DNA of 60,867 nucleotides, taken from assembly GCF_003670275.1 (NCBI RefSeq), contig NZ_QXJF01000011.1, forward strand, positions 1 to 60,867, read 5' to 3'. Both the position numbers and the translations under genes were made by a program. The notes under the pieces were generated by a model. That model made no database searches. It worked only from the letters and a program-made list of their open reading frames with translations, and was not told the origin of the DNA. This document shows positions 26,058-35,417 of this stretch, piece by piece. Every line of letters starts with the position of its first letter. Within the stretch, counting starts at the first letter, position 1. Origin of the DNA: Helicobacter labetoulli. GTDB lineage: Bacteria; Campylobacterota; Campylobacteria; Campylobacterales; Helicobacteraceae.

Positions 26058-26645
26058 ATGATTGTTGGATTGCGGGGAGTGATTATAAGAAGTGAGCCTA
26101 TGATGATAGATATTGATGTAGGTGGTGTGATTTATGGAGTGCAAATGTCGCTTAATGCTACTTCAAAGCTTAGGGGAGAGGGTGGCAAGGAAGTAAAGAT
26201 TATCTGCACACAAATTATCCGCGAAGATTCACATTTGCTTTTTGGTTTTGTAGAGGAGATAGAAAAGCAGACTTTTGAGCGGCTTATTAAGATTAATGGT
26301 GTGGGTCCAAAGGTCGCCCTTGCCATTTTATCTACCTATACGCCAATGGAGTTTGCCAAAATCATTAGCAATAAAGATGTCGATGCGTTGAAAAAAGTCC
26401 CGGGTATTGGGGCAAAGGGAGCGGGGAAGATTATGGTTGATGTGGCGGGATTCTTTGCTGGTCTTATCAGTGATACAAGTCTTGCTGATGGAAAACTTTC
26501 TCAAGAAAATAGCTTAAAGAATGAAGCACTTCTAGCTTTGCAATCACTTGGCTTTAAAAACACAGATGCTCAAAAGGCACTTCAAGGCATAGAGGCACAA
26601 AGTGTATCAGAGCTTGTGAAGTTGGCATTAAAAAAATTAGCTTAA
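26058..26645 (+). CDS. ruvA: Holliday junction DNA-binding protein RuvA
   Basis: RuvA holds the four-way junction for the RuvB motor. The 195-residue protein begins MIVGLRGVIIRSEPMMIDIDVGGVIYGV (OB fold). Its two helix-hairpin-helix motifs are LIKINGVGPKVALAILS and LKKVPGIGAKGAGKIMVD, and a C-terminal RuvB-binding domain follows (ALLALQSLGFKNTDAQKAL). RuvB is 5 kb away at 31814, not in the same operon. AGGAGAG lies upstream of the ATG. Confidence 0.97.
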   Translation: MIVGLRGVIIRSEPMMIDIDVGGVIYGVQMSLNATSKLRGEGGKEVKIICTQIIREDSHLLFGFVEEIEKQTFERLIKINGVGPKVALAILSTYTPMEFAKIISNKDVDALKKVPGIGAKGAGKIMVDVAGFFAGLISDTSLADGKLSQENSLKNEALLALQSLGFKNTDAQKALQGIEAQSVSELVKLALKKLA

Positions 26646-26718
26646 ATAAATGTGCTACAATATGCCGAGCAAAATTAAGACAGATACCTAGAATCTCACA
26701 AAATAAAAGGGGGTTGTA

Positions 26719-28317
26719 ATGCTACAATCATTTCGCTCTAAAGTGCTTTTCACTCTTTTTGTTTTCATTATCATTGGCTTTGGCGTGTTGTATCAAATCA
26801 TCTCATCTGGATATGAGAGTATGGCGGTAAAAGAGGGAAAAAGAAGTGTGCAAATGCTTGGAGATTCTATTTTTCAAACCGTGCGTATGAGCATGAATAT
26901 GGGGATTAGAGAGATGATTGATGCGGGTCTAGCTGATGCAGGGAAGATCCCGGGGATTCAGTCTGTGCAGATTTATAAATCTCAAAGCGTGATTGATTTA
27001 TTTAACTTGCCTGATTCTGTGAGTGATGATCCTAAGATTCAAGAAGTTTTTGCAAATAAACTTGCCAAACTTGATGAACTCAATGAAAACAATCAGCATA
27101 GCGTTTTGTTTCAAAAGCCTTTAATTGCAGATGAAGGTTGTATGGCGTGTCATCAAGATGGCAAGGTTAAAGAAGGTGATGTGCTAGGTGTGCTTGAGCT
27201 TAAAATCTCAACGCAGAGTTTTTATGATCAAATGAATGAAAGTGAAAATTATCTTTTACTTACAATGCTTATAGCAGGGGCTTTGGCACTTTTTGGATTA
27301 TATGTGTTTTTTGAAAGAGAGCTTGTGAGACCACTTAATCGTTTGCGAGATATGGCAAAAGACTTGACAGATGGCGGTAGCGGGGATTTGACAAAGCGAC
27401 TAGCGATTAAAAGCAAAGATGAAGTAGGGCTTACCTCAAATTATGTCAATAAATTTATCCAAACCATACAAGAGACTATTTCCCTAAGCAAACGCGTGAG
27501 TTTGGAAAATACAGATACTTGCAAAGAATTGCTTGATATGTCAAATGTGCTTTCACGCAATTCTGATGAGCAGTTTGAGCTTGTAGATAAGGTAAATTCA
27601 CTTGCACAAAATGTGAGTGAGAATCTTGAAGTTGCTCAAGATTCGGCAAATGCAACTACTGATGACATTAACCAAACGGAGAGTATTTTAGAAGAGTTTG
27701 TGAAGAACCTTAGCGATTCTATTGAGCTTATCACCACTTCTGCCCAAAGTCAGCAAAATATTTTAGAGAGTGTAGAGGAGCTTACAAATCACGCAGAGCA
27801 GATTAAATCTGTGCTTTCAATCATCAATGATATAGCTGACCAAACTAATCTTTTAGCACTTAATGCCGCTATTGAAGCAGCAAGAGCTGGGGAACACGGA
27901 CGGGGCTTTGCTGTTGTAGCTGATGAAGTGAGAAAGCTAGCTGAAAGAACGCAAAAGTCTCTCAATGAGATAACTGCAAATGTGAATCTTGTAACCCAAA
28001 GTATTGATGATATGGGGCAAACCATTAAAGAGAGTGCGGCAGATATGATACATATTACCGAAAAGACTTCACCGCTTATTGATGAGGCACATCATACGCA
28101 CGAGAGACTAAGACTCACAAAACAAAACTCTATTCGTTTAAATGAGATTAGCACTTCTATTGCACAAAGCACAAAACAGTTAGCAAGTATGATGCAAGAT
28201 ATTGCTAAATCTTCTGAATCTACGCAAAGTGTGGGGCATAATATCCAAAAGGTTGTCAATGATATGTCGCAAAAAGCAGAAGAGTTAGATGGGGCGATGG
28301 CGAAGTTTAGGACATAG
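26719..28317 (+). CDS. Methyl-accepting chemotaxis protein with a periplasmic c-type haem motif
   Basis: A 532-residue transducer: TM1 (9-28), periplasmic domain (~30-178), TM2 (179-198), HAMP (~200-255) and signalling domain with hairpin tip [20 protein letters not shown]. The periplasmic part has CMACHQDG (Cys141, Cys144, His145), a CxxCH haem-c attachment site, just before [10 protein letters not shown]. Its layout matches haem-binding sensor domains of the DUF3365 type. The likely signal is therefore redox potential, oxygen or NO. It has no CheB/CheR pentapeptide; it ends [18 protein letters not shown] upstream is a candidate -10. Confidence 0.88.
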   Translation: MLQSFRSKVLFTLFVFIIIGFGVLYQIISSGYESMAVKEGKRSVQMLGDSIFQTVRMSMNMGIREMIDAGLADAGKIPGIQSVQIYKSQSVIDLFNLPDSVSDDPKIQEVFANKLAKLDELNENNQHSVLFQKPLIADEGCMACHQDGKVKEGDVLGVLELKISTQSFYDQMNESENYLLLTMLIAGALALFGLYVFFERELVRPLNRLRDMAKDLTDGGSGDLTKRLAIKSKDEVGLTSNYVNKFIQTIQETISLSKRVSLENTDTCKELLDMSNVLSRNSDEQFELVDKVNSLAQNVSENLEVAQDSANATTDDINQTESILEEFVKNLSDSIELITTSAQSQQNILESVEELTNHAEQIKSVLSIINDIADQTNLLALNAAIEAARAGEHGRGFAVVADEVRKLAERTQKSLNEITANVNLVTQSIDDMGQTIKESAADMIHITEKTSPLIDEAHHTHERLRLTKQNSIRLNEISTSIAQSTKQLASMMQDIAKSSESTQSVGHNIQKVVNDMSQKAEELDGAMAKFRT

Positions 28318-28318
28318 A

Positions 28319-28855
28319 TTGATAATCCATAAAAATGAGTATAGGGCGAGATTTGAAGCGGATTTTAGCAGTATTGATAAAATCATATCGTGGGTGGAAT
28401 CTCATATTATTGTAAGAGAATCCAAGCTATATCATCAGGTGCAATGGGTTGGACGGGGATTGAATCTAGATTTAGCAGGGGATTCTAAAGCAAATAGGAT
28501 AAAGATTCTAGGAAAAGGCAGGGATAAAATCGCCCTTGTGCTATGTGAGTATGTGGGGAATATTATAGAGCATAGTATTTTGTGCTTATCTAAAACACAG
28601 CTTTATAATGGATATAAAAACAATATGAAAGCCAGAAAAAAATATATAGAATGTGTGCTAAAAGTTAGAGCGACACATTTTATTTTGGAATCTTGCTATC
28701 CGTTTACGCCAAAGTCTTGCTACAAAAGAGATGAACTAAAAATAGGTAAAAAGGGCAAAAAGATTCTAAGTCTTATGGGGGCTAGGGAGCATTCTATCAT
28801 TAAGCGTTTAAAAACACCGCTTGTGTGCTCTAGTTTGCTTGTGAAAACAAGCTAA
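28319..28855 (+). CDS. Hypothetical protein, unrecognised
   Basis: An open frame of about 178 residues starting with TTG two bases after the transducer's stop, behind AGGACATAGA; the frame also extends upstream to an ATG at 28289 inside that gene. The protein is basic (many Lys/Arg), contains five Cys in the last two thirds and has no signal peptide or membrane segment. I do not recognise it. It may be a real partner of the haem chemoreceptor, given the coupling, or a degenerate remnant. The Lys/Arg-rich end (ELKIGKKGKKILSLMG) looks less protein-like than the first half. Confidence 0.4.
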   Translation: MIIHKNEYRARFEADFSSIDKIISWVESHIIVRESKLYHQVQWVGRGLNLDLAGDSKANRIKILGKGRDKIALVLCEYVGNIIEHSILCLSKTQLYNGYKNNMKARKKYIECVLKVRATHFILESCYPFTPKSCYKRDELKIGKKGKKILSLMGAREHSIIKRLKTPLVCSSLLVKTS

Positions 28856-28987
28856 GAGCTTTGTAACAATGCAGAATTTTTGGAATCTTATTGTAGGAGA
28901 GTCTAAAGTGGCGTGGAAAATACATAGTCATATGGCTTTGAGATATGTATCCTTAGGGCGTGTTTAATCTCCTAAAACAAACTTTGC

Positions 28988-28993
28988 TATAAT
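28988..28993 (+). promoter_or_regulatory. -10 box for the 29018-lgt operon
   Basis: TATAAT 25 bp before the ATG, with AAAAAAGGAGTG as ribosome-binding site between them. Confidence 0.6.
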
Positions 28994-29017
28994 CACGCCT
29001 TGTAAAAAAGGAGTGAT

Positions 29018-29338
29018 ATGGCATTAAATCTTGAAACAATCAATGACTTACAAATGGTGCGTAGCACAGGGAAGCTAAAAACTTATGATGCGTTTTTGAG
29101 CTTTAAAATTGAGCTTGAAAGCCTTCTGCCACGGATTCTTGTAGATTCTACAAGCATTTTAAGAATCTATTTTGTTCAAGCTTACCCGATTAATTCTTAT
29201 GTGCTTGGGTTTTTGTTTAAACTTAGAAGTGTTGATAGGATACCCATAGAAATTGTTGTTGATGATTTGCGATTGTTTATGTTTTTTGAAGAGATTCATA
29301 TGGTTGATGAGTTTAAAATTAAGATTATGGAGGTGTAA
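29018..29338 (+). CDS. Small STAS-like protein of unknown function
   Basis: A 106-residue soluble protein. The pattern of an N-terminal strand, SFKIELESLLPRIL (helix), ILRIYFVQAYPINSYVLGFLFKLR and IPIEIVVDDLRLFMFFEEI, followed by FKIKIMEV, resembles the alternating strands and helices of a STAS/anti-anti-sigma fold, but the phospho-Ser motif is not evident. It ends in TAATG overlapping the lgt start, so it is co-translated with lgt. Assignment to the STAS fold is by appearance only. Confidence 0.65.
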   Translation: MALNLETINDLQMVRSTGKLKTYDAFLSFKIELESLLPRILVDSTSILRIYFVQAYPINSYVLGFLFKLRSVDRIPIEIVVDDLRLFMFFEEIHMVDEFKIKIMEV

Positions 29339-30228
29339 TGCAAGAGTATAGCACTTGGAATAGAATCTATGAGTATATTGATCCCATAGCCTTTGAGCTT
29401 TTTGGCATAAATGTGCATTGGTATGGCATTATGTATGTTGGGGCAATGCTTATAGCTTTGCTTATTGCTAAGGCATTTGTGAAGTATAACAATACACGCT
29501 TTCCTATTACGCAAGAGAGCTTAGATTCATTTTTTATTTGGGTAGAGATTGGCGTGATTTTGGGCGGACGGTTAGGCTATGTGCTCATCTATTCTCCGCA
29601 AAGGTGGGAATACCTCCTGCAACCTTGGGAGATTTTTAACCCCTACTACAATGGCGTTTTTGTCGGCATTAGCGGTTTTAGCTATCACGGAGCGATGTTT
29701 GGATTTTTACTTGCTGCTTTGCTGTTTTGTTATGTTAAAAAGCTTTCATTTTGGATATTTATGGATTTATCAGCTATTTCCATTCCGCTAGGCTATGTGT
29801 TTGGACGCTTGGGTAATTTTTTTAATCACGAGTTGTTTGGGCGTTTGGTAGATGAGAGTGAGTTTGGCAGAAGTATAGGCATACTTGTGAATGGCGAGTT
29901 GCGTTACCCTAGTCAGCTTTTTGAAGCATTTATGGAGGGCATTGTTGTCTTTATGCTTTTGCTTATAGTTTGGCGATATGCTAAAAAGCCGGGCAGTTTG
30001 ATTGTAGCGTATGGATTTTTCTATGCCATAGCACGATTTGTATGTGAGTATTACAGAGAGGCAGATTCACAGCTTGGCTATTATGCTTTTGGCTTGTCAA
30101 TGGGGCAGATTCTAAGCGGTGTAATGCTCCTTGTCAGTGTGATTTTAGCCTTTGTAGTGTTTGCTCAAAATACAGGTTCTAAACTCACTACCGCTACACT
30201 CAATAAGCATAAAAGGAGAAAAAAATGA
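29338..30228 (+). CDS. lgt: Prolipoprotein diacylglyceryl transferase
   Basis: Lgt transfers diacylglycerol from phosphatidylglycerol to the lipobox cysteine of preprolipoproteins in the inner membrane. The 296-residue protein has seven membrane segments, INVHWYGIMYV (early His-Tyr motif), GGRLGYVLIY, SYHGAMFG, and the signature FGRLGNFFNHELFGR. It is followed by the SMR pair with a 4-bp overlap, which makes a four-gene operon. Confidence 0.95.
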   Translation: MQEYSTWNRIYEYIDPIAFELFGINVHWYGIMYVGAMLIALLIAKAFVKYNNTRFPITQESLDSFFIWVEIGVILGGRLGYVLIYSPQRWEYLLQPWEIFNPYYNGVFVGISGFSYHGAMFGFLLAALLFCYVKKLSFWIFMDLSAISIPLGYVFGRLGNFFNHELFGRLVDESEFGRSIGILVNGELRYPSQLFEAFMEGIVVFMLLLIVWRYAKKPGSLIVAYGFFYAIARFVCEYYREADSQLGYYAFGLSMGQILSGVMLLVSVILAFVVFAQNTGSKLTTATLNKHKRRKK

Positions 30229-30650
30229 GTTTCAAAAAAGCCTATATTTTACTGACATTTGCGATTTTAACCGAAGTCTTAGCCACTAGCTTTATGAAAG
30301 CCGGAGATGAATCTGACAATAGAATCTTTGGCTTTGTAGCGATGTATGCACTGCTTGTGCTTTCATATTACTTTATGGCTCTCTCACTTAAGCGATTATC
30401 TATTAGTGTGGCATATGCGTTGTGGGAAGTTTTGGGTGTATTGTGCGTGGTATGTATAGGGATATTTTATTTTGGTGAAAGCTTAAGATGGCAAGAGTAT
30501 TTGGGTATCTGTCTTTCACTATGTGGTATTGCACTGATTAATATCGCGGAGCTAAAAAATGCCAAAGCTCACGAAGATTCTACAGATTCTGTGGCTGCTA
30601 AAGATTCTACAACGGCTAGAGATTCACAAGATAATGGGGGTGAAAAATGA
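30225..30650 (+). CDS. SMR-family exporter subunit, MdtJ-like
   Basis: A 141-residue protein with four transmembrane helices. The essential Glu17 of TM1 lies in ILTEVLATSFMK. SVAYALWEVLGVLCV (TM3) and GICLSLCGIALIN (TM4) are typical of small multidrug resistance proteins, especially the MdtJ half of the spermidine exporter MdtJI. A polar C-terminal tail of about 30 residues (Asp/Ser/Ala-rich) follows TM4. It is the first of a pair; the stop overlaps the partner's ATG by 4 bp, which suggests an obligate heterodimer. Confidence 0.9.
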   Translation: MSFKKAYILLTFAILTEVLATSFMKAGDESDNRIFGFVAMYALLVLSYYFMALSLKRLSISVAYALWEVLGVLCVVCIGIFYFGESLRWQEYLGICLSLCGIALINIAELKNAKAHEDSTDSVAAKDSTTARDSQDNGGEK

Positions 30651-30988
30651 CTTGGCTTTTTAGCACAAAAGAGGGTGCGTTGGTGTTTGTGCTTGTAGCA
30701 GCACTGCTTGATATTGTGGCAAATTTATTTTTGAAAAAGTCAAATAGCTTCACACATAAAGGCTATGCGATTGCGTGTGTAGTGATGGTGTGGGTGGCTT
30801 TTAGTGCGTTGGCTGTGGCGATACAGATTCTGCCTTTAAGCACAGCGTATGCGACTTGGGGGGCTATTGGCATTATTGGCACGGCTCTTGGAGGCTATAT
30901 ATTTTTTAAAGAGAATCTCGGCACACTTGGCTACATAGGCATTGCTATGGTTGTATGTGCGGTGGTGCTATTAAATTGGGGTGATTAG
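30647..30988 (+). CDS. SMR-family exporter subunit, MdtI-like, with Asp in place of the essential Glu
   Basis: A 113-residue protein with four transmembrane helices. The TM1 segment VAALLDIVANLFLKKS aligns with the MdtI block LEIVANVFLK, but the membrane-embedded acid is Asp22 where family members have Glu. TM3 STAYATWGAIGIIGTALGG is typical. With the preceding gene it forms a paired SMR exporter for polyamines or cationic compounds. The acidic change could alter the proton-coupling pKa of the heterodimer. Confidence 0.88.
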   Translation: MTWLFSTKEGALVFVLVAALLDIVANLFLKKSNSFTHKGYAIACVVMVWVAFSALAVAIQILPLSTAYATWGAIGIIGTALGGYIFFKENLGTLGYIGIAMVVCAVVLLNWGD

Positions 30989-31010
30989 AATCTACCAAAA
31001 AGGATAAAAA

Positions 31011-31805
31011 ATGCTAGAAAAAAAGATGAGTATTACAGATTTACAAGCAAAAAAAGGTGTGGAGAAAATTACGGCAATTACGGCTTATGACGCGTTAATG
31101 GCAGGGATTTTTGATGCTGAAGTTGATGTTATTTTGGTGGGCGATAGTTTGAAGTTTAGCTTTGGTGGGGAGAATGAGACATTGGGGGCGAGTATAGAAG
31201 AAATGCTCTATCATACAAAGGCGGTTTGCAGGGGCGTGAAGCATTCCTTTATCCTAGCGGATATGCCCTTTGGGAGCTATGCTACGCAAAAACTCGCTCT
31301 TAAAAATGCGCTTAAGTTTTATAAAAACACCGCTGCTAACGCGATTAAACTTGAAGTGGATATACAAAAATTGCCTATTGTTAGGGCGTTATGTGAAGAG
31401 GGCATTGCCGTTGTAGCACATATTGGGTTAAAGCCGCAGTTTGCTCGTTTTGATGGGGGATTCAAAGTCAAAGGCAAGAGTGAAAAAGAAGCTCAAGAGC
31501 TACTAGAGTGTGCTTTAGCAATGCAGGAAGCGGGGGTTTGCTCCGTGCTGATTGAAGGGGTAAAATCACAAGTGGCAGAAAAAATCACAAAAGCTTTATC
31601 CGTGCCTACCATTGGCATAGGGGCGGGGAATGCGTGTGATGGGCAGATTCTAGTATGGAGTGATGCTTTTGGCTTTTTTTCAGCCTTTAAGCCAAAATTT
31701 GTGCGGACATATTGTGATGGCAAGGCAATGCTAAAAGATGCTATAAGGGCGTATGCTAAAGATGTGAAGTCATTGCAGTTTCCTAGTGAAAATGAAAGCT
31801 ATTAA
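31011..31805 (+). CDS. panB: 3-methyl-2-oxobutanoate hydroxymethyltransferase (pantothenate synthesis)
   Basis: PanB adds a hydroxymethyl group from methylene-THF to ketoisovalerate to give ketopantoate. The 264-residue protein has the metal-binding [14 protein letters not shown] and [10 protein letters not shown], then [18 protein letters not shown] and [20 protein letters not shown]. The length matches the family. It lies 22 bp after the SMR pair and 8 bp before ruvB, the PanB-RuvB order known from Helicobacter. Confidence 0.96.
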   Translation: MLEKKMSITDLQAKKGVEKITAITAYDALMAGIFDAEVDVILVGDSLKFSFGGENETLGASIEEMLYHTKAVCRGVKHSFILADMPFGSYATQKLALKNALKFYKNTAANAIKLEVDIQKLPIVRALCEEGIAVVAHIGLKPQFARFDGGFKVKGKSEKEAQELLECALAMQEAGVCSVLIEGVKSQVAEKITKALSVPTIGIGAGNACDGQILVWSDAFGFFSAFKPKFVRTYCDGKAMLKDAIRAYAKDVKSLQFPSENESY

Positions 31806-31813
31806 GGGTGAAA

Positions 31814-32866
31814 ATGGAGAAAATCACGCTAGAAAAGTCAAAAGAAACCACTGAAATAAATCGTATTGTGGAAGTTGAAAAATTCAGCTTTGAATCTAGC
31901 CAAGAGCTGTCTTTACGCCCAAGTGTTTGGGAAGAATATGTCGGGCAGGAAAAGATAAAAAAGAATCTCAAAGTGTTTATAGAAGCAAGTAAAAAACGCA
32001 ATGAATGCTTAGATCATATTCTTTTTTTTGGTCCGCCCGGGCTTGGCAAAACGACACTAAGCCACATTATCGCCTATGAAATGGACTGTAATATCAAGGT
32101 GAGTGCCGCACCGATGATTGAAAAATCCGGCGATTTAGCAGCAATTTTAACAAATCTCAATGAGGGGGATATTTTATTTATTGATGAGATTCACCGCCTT
32201 AGCCCTGCTATTGAAGAGATTCTCTATCCGGCAATGGAGGATTTTAGGCTTGATATTATTATCGGCTCTGGTCCTGCTGCTCAAACGCTTAAGATTGATT
32301 TAGCCCCTTTTACGCTCATTGGCGCGACAACGCGTGCGGGTATGCTTTCAAACCCTTTGCGTGATAGGTTTGGTATGAGCTTTAGACTGCAATTTTATGA
32401 GCCAAAGGAACTCGCTCTTATCGTGCAGACTGCGGCAAAAAAGCTCTCAAAAAGCTTATCTAAAGAGGGGGCTAATGAGATTGCTAGACGCTCTAGAGGC
32501 ACTCCGCGTATTGCTCTGCGGCTTTTAAGGCGAGTGAGGGACTTTGCTGATGTGAGAGATTCACAAAGCGAGATAGATGTAGAGTGTGTGCATTATGCGT
32601 TAAATGAGCTAGGCGTTAATGAGCTAGGCTTTGATGAGCTAGATTTGCATTATTTAGCCATTTTAGCTGAATCTAGGGGTAGGGCAATTGGGCTAAATAC
32701 CATAGCTGCGGCGATGAGCGAAGATGAAGCGACTATTGAAGATGTCATAGAGCCATATTTATTGGCAAATGGGTATTTTGAACGCACCGCAAAAGGCAGA
32801 ATCGCCACACCTAAGACTTATGAGCTATTAAAGATTCCATTTATTGAGCAAAAAGGGCTGTTTTAG
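31814..32866 (+). CDS. ruvB: Holliday junction branch-migration ATPase RuvB
   Basis: The hexameric AAA+ motor that works with RuvA. Walker A is [14 protein letters not shown], Walker B is [11 protein letters not shown], sensor I lies in [16 protein letters not shown], and the arginine finger in LRDRFGM. The C-terminal winged helix has [25 protein letters not shown] chose ATG 31814, 6 nt behind TTAAGGG, over a GTG two codons earlier. An N-terminal extension of about 15 residues ([16 protein letters not shown]) precedes the usual start of the fold. Confidence 0.97.
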   Translation: MEKITLEKSKETTEINRIVEVEKFSFESSQELSLRPSVWEEYVGQEKIKKNLKVFIEASKKRNECLDHILFFGPPGLGKTTLSHIIAYEMDCNIKVSAAPMIEKSGDLAAILTNLNEGDILFIDEIHRLSPAIEEILYPAMEDFRLDIIIGSGPAAQTLKIDLAPFTLIGATTRAGMLSNPLRDRFGMSFRLQFYEPKELALIVQTAAKKLSKSLSKEGANEIARRSRGTPRIALRLLRRVRDFADVRDSQSEIDVECVHYALNELGVNELGFDELDLHYLAILAESRGRAIGLNTIAAAMSEDEATIEDVIEPYLLANGYFERTAKGRIATPKTYELLKIPFIEQKGLF

Positions 32867-32921
32867 GGTGGAATAATCATTCCTACAACTAAAAGTTTCG
32901 TTTTGTGTGTAAAAAAAGGCG

Positions 32922-32937
32922 TTTTTTTTTTTTTTTT
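32922..32937 (+). repeat. T16 homopolymer upstream of a chemoreceptor promoter
   Basis: Sixteen consecutive T lie 37 bp upstream of the TATAAT at 32975. Poly-T tracts placed just upstream of the -35 region tune transcription by length in H. pylori (for example sabA). The tract is in non-coding DNA after ruvB. Confidence 0.85.
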
Positions 32938-32974
32938 GTAATGGGCTTTAGCTTGATTTTGCCAAAAAAAACAT

Positions 32975-32980
32975 TATAAT
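32975..32980 (+). promoter_or_regulatory. -10 box for the chemoreceptor at 33067
   Basis: TATAAT preceded by an A-run. The predicted leader is ~80 nt and ends in a strong AGGAGG site before the TTG start. Confidence 0.55.
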
Positions 32981-33066
32981 ATGCAGAAGTTTATTGTAAA
33001 GTTGAAAATATTGCTTTTAATGCTTTAATAAAATGGAGTATCCATATTTTTTTTAGGAGGTTTATT

Positions 33067-35163
33067 TTGTCTTATATTCGTAATTTAAGTATTGGGAATA
33101 AAATTAGTGCGCTTTTGACACTCATTTTATTGGTGGGTAATATCGGTGTGGCTGTGCTTGTTTCAACTAATATTGAAGAGAGTATGGTAAAGGAAGCAAA
33201 GAAATTTTTGTATGCAAGTGCGTTTAATGATGCTCGTGCTGTGGAGGCTCGTTTTAGCGTAGTTGGAGCTGGGCTTGAAGCGGTAGCAAAAGCAGCAAGT
33301 GCAAACTTGAGGCAGAATACAAATGCGATGTATTATATAGTATTAAGCAAACTGCTTGGATATGTTGTAGATTATGACCCAACTATAGTGGCTACATATA
33401 TTAAGATTGACCATCCTGCGTATGATGAACGCACTCGTGCAGGTTTTGTGCTGGTTGATGATGACCCTGATGAGCACGATTCTGGCATAAGAATGGCTTC
33501 GATCAATGATATAAAAACAAAAGATGGCAAAAATCTTGTTGATGGTTTTGCAGATGTGCCTGTAACAAAGAAAGGGACAGAGGAGATTATGTTTTCTCGC
33601 CCTACGACAATTATATATGATAAGCAAGAAATCAAAGTCATTAGCATTGCTTTTCCTGTGTATGACGAAGGAAAACGCGTAGGTGTCATGGGAGCTGTCA
33701 TTAATATGAGTGAGCTTAGCGATGAGATTCTAGCAAAAAATACGAATCCATTTGAACACTCCGTGCGACTGTTTCTTGGAGATGATGGGCTTTTGACAAT
33801 GTATTATGAGGAAGATAAGATAGGTACAAAGCTGTTAGATATTAATAATACAGAGGGTATGAAAAAGGCTGTTGAGCTTCAAGCTACAGGCAAGATAGGA
33901 AGTGATATTGTTGAGACGACTTCAAGGGCTGGATATAAGGGAATGGCTGCCATTTACAATTTTGAAATTTGGGATGGCGTATATTGGACGATGTTTAACT
34001 TTGCTCCTTATGATGAGCTACTTTCTGAATTGCATTTTGTTGAGAAAAGTATCATTATTGTGCTGCTTATTGCTATGGTGCTTGTGAATGTCGTTGTGAT
34101 TGGCTATGTGAAACTTTATATTCAAAGAGATATTGAGAGAATCTATGAAGGATTGAAAGGATTCTTTAGATTCTTAAAAAGCGAAACAAACGATGTTGTG
34201 CGTATTGACATAAATAAAGCCGATGAATTAGGGCAAATGGCAAAACACATTAATGACGCTGTTGAAGACATTAAGGAACATACGCGTATTGATAATATCG
34301 CTATTGAACAAGCCATAGAATCTGTGCATAAAGTTGAGATGGGTGATTTGAGCGTAAGGCTTGATGCTAAGCCAAATAACCCTCAGCTTATCAAGCTTCA
34401 AGAGATTCTTAATGAACTCCTTGATGTATTACAAAGACGAGTGGGGACAGATATGAATCTTATCCACGATATTTTTGAGCAATATAAAACGCTTGATTTT
34501 ACAAACTCTATCCCAAATGCTAAGGGTAATGTTGAGGTTACAGCAAATGTATTGGGGCAAGAGATTGCACAAATGCTGCGTGTATCAAGTGGCTTTGCTC
34601 AAACACTTGCACAAAGGGCAAGTGAGCTAGAAGAGGCGGTTTCACACCTTGCACAAGGTTCTACTTCACAGGCTAGTAGCTTGGAGCAAACAGCAAGTGC
34701 AATTGAAGAGATTACTTCATCAATGCAAAGTATGCGTGAGCGAACATCTGAAGTGGTTTCACAAGGTGATGATATTAAAAATGTCATTGGCATTATCCGT
34801 GATATTGCTGATCAAATCAATCTCCTTGCACTCAATGCTGCTATTGAAGCAGCAAGAGCTGGGGAACACGGCAGAGGCTTTGCAGTCGTTGCCGATGAAG
34901 TAAGGAAACTCGCTGAAAGGACACAAAAGTCTTTAGGTGAGATTGAGGCAAATACAAACCTCTTGGTGCAAAGCATTAATGAGATGGCAGATTCTATTAA
35001 TGAGCAAACGCTTGGTATTACACAAATTAATGAGGCAGTCATTAGCCTTGAGGGTGTAACACAAAAGAATGTTGAGGTTACTCAACACGCTGAGAGGATT
35101 TCTAAGGCTGTTGATGATATAGCTGGACAAATCCTAGAAGATGTGAAAAAGAAGAAATTTTAA
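33067..35163 (+). CDS. Methyl-accepting chemotaxis protein with dCache-type sensor
   Basis: A 698-residue transducer beginning at TTG behind AGGAGG. TM1 is at ~12-32. A long periplasmic double-Cache-like domain follows ([51 protein letters not shown]), then TM2 near 320-345 ([20 protein letters not shown]), an extended linker with two HAMP-like stretches, and the signalling hairpin with [20 protein letters not shown]. The C-terminus ends KKKF. The ligand is not predictable. Expression may vary through the upstream T16 tract. Confidence 0.9.
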   Translation: MSYIRNLSIGNKISALLTLILLVGNIGVAVLVSTNIEESMVKEAKKFLYASAFNDARAVEARFSVVGAGLEAVAKAASANLRQNTNAMYYIVLSKLLGYVVDYDPTIVATYIKIDHPAYDERTRAGFVLVDDDPDEHDSGIRMASINDIKTKDGKNLVDGFADVPVTKKGTEEIMFSRPTTIIYDKQEIKVISIAFPVYDEGKRVGVMGAVINMSELSDEILAKNTNPFEHSVRLFLGDDGLLTMYYEEDKIGTKLLDINNTEGMKKAVELQATGKIGSDIVETTSRAGYKGMAAIYNFEIWDGVYWTMFNFAPYDELLSELHFVEKSIIIVLLIAMVLVNVVVIGYVKLYIQRDIERIYEGLKGFFRFLKSETNDVVRIDINKADELGQMAKHINDAVEDIKEHTRIDNIAIEQAIESVHKVEMGDLSVRLDAKPNNPQLIKLQEILNELLDVLQRRVGTDMNLIHDIFEQYKTLDFTNSIPNAKGNVEVTANVLGQEIAQMLRVSSGFAQTLAQRASELEEAVSHLAQGSTSQASSLEQTASAIEEITSSMQSMRERTSEVVSQGDDIKNVIGIIRDIADQINLLALNAAIEAARAGEHGRGFAVVADEVRKLAERTQKSLGEIEANTNLLVQSINEMADSINEQTLGITQINEAVISLEGVTQKNVEVTQHAERISKAVDDIAGQILEDVKKKKF

Positions 35164-35170
35164 AGCCACT

Positions 35171-35197
35171 AACAAGCAAGATACACTCTTGCTTGTT
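35171..35197 (+). terminator. Hairpin terminator after the chemoreceptor
   Basis: A perfect 11-bp inverted repeat AACAAGCAAGA / TCTTGCTTGTT with a 5-nt loop, 8 bp after the stop codon. No T-run follows on the plus strand, so termination may be Rho-assisted or only one part of the signal. Confidence 0.6.
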
Positions 35198-35376
35198 AAA
35201 ATGCCTTATCAAGATTCTACTTTTGCCTAGAGTCTTTAGCCCCGCAAAATAAAACCTTACAAACCAACTGCAAATTGACATATTAAAGTTAAAAGTATTT
35301 TCCTAGAATCTTTGGAAATTTTGAAGTATTATCTTTCAAGCATTATTTTGTGATTATTGTGAGATATTATGCCCCA

Positions 35377-35407
35377 TTTTTAGAATCCATAGGGCAGATT
35401 CTAAAAA
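35377..35407 (-). terminator. Terminator after the DAHP synthase gene
   Basis: A perfect 11-bp inverted repeat TTTTTAGAATC / GATTCTAAAAA around a 9-nt loop, starting 11 bp beyond the minus-strand stop codon. Reading along the minus strand, the 5' arm begins with five T and the 3' arm ends with five A. The 180 bases between the two terminators contain no gene I can support. Confidence 0.5.
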
Positions 35408-35417
35408 GAGAAAAGCA

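Noticed and set aside
28902-28968. Tiny frame starting GTG GCG TGG after a GGAGAG site
   Set aside because: Only ~19 codons, no hairpin architecture like elements A and B, no paralogue; cannot be supported.
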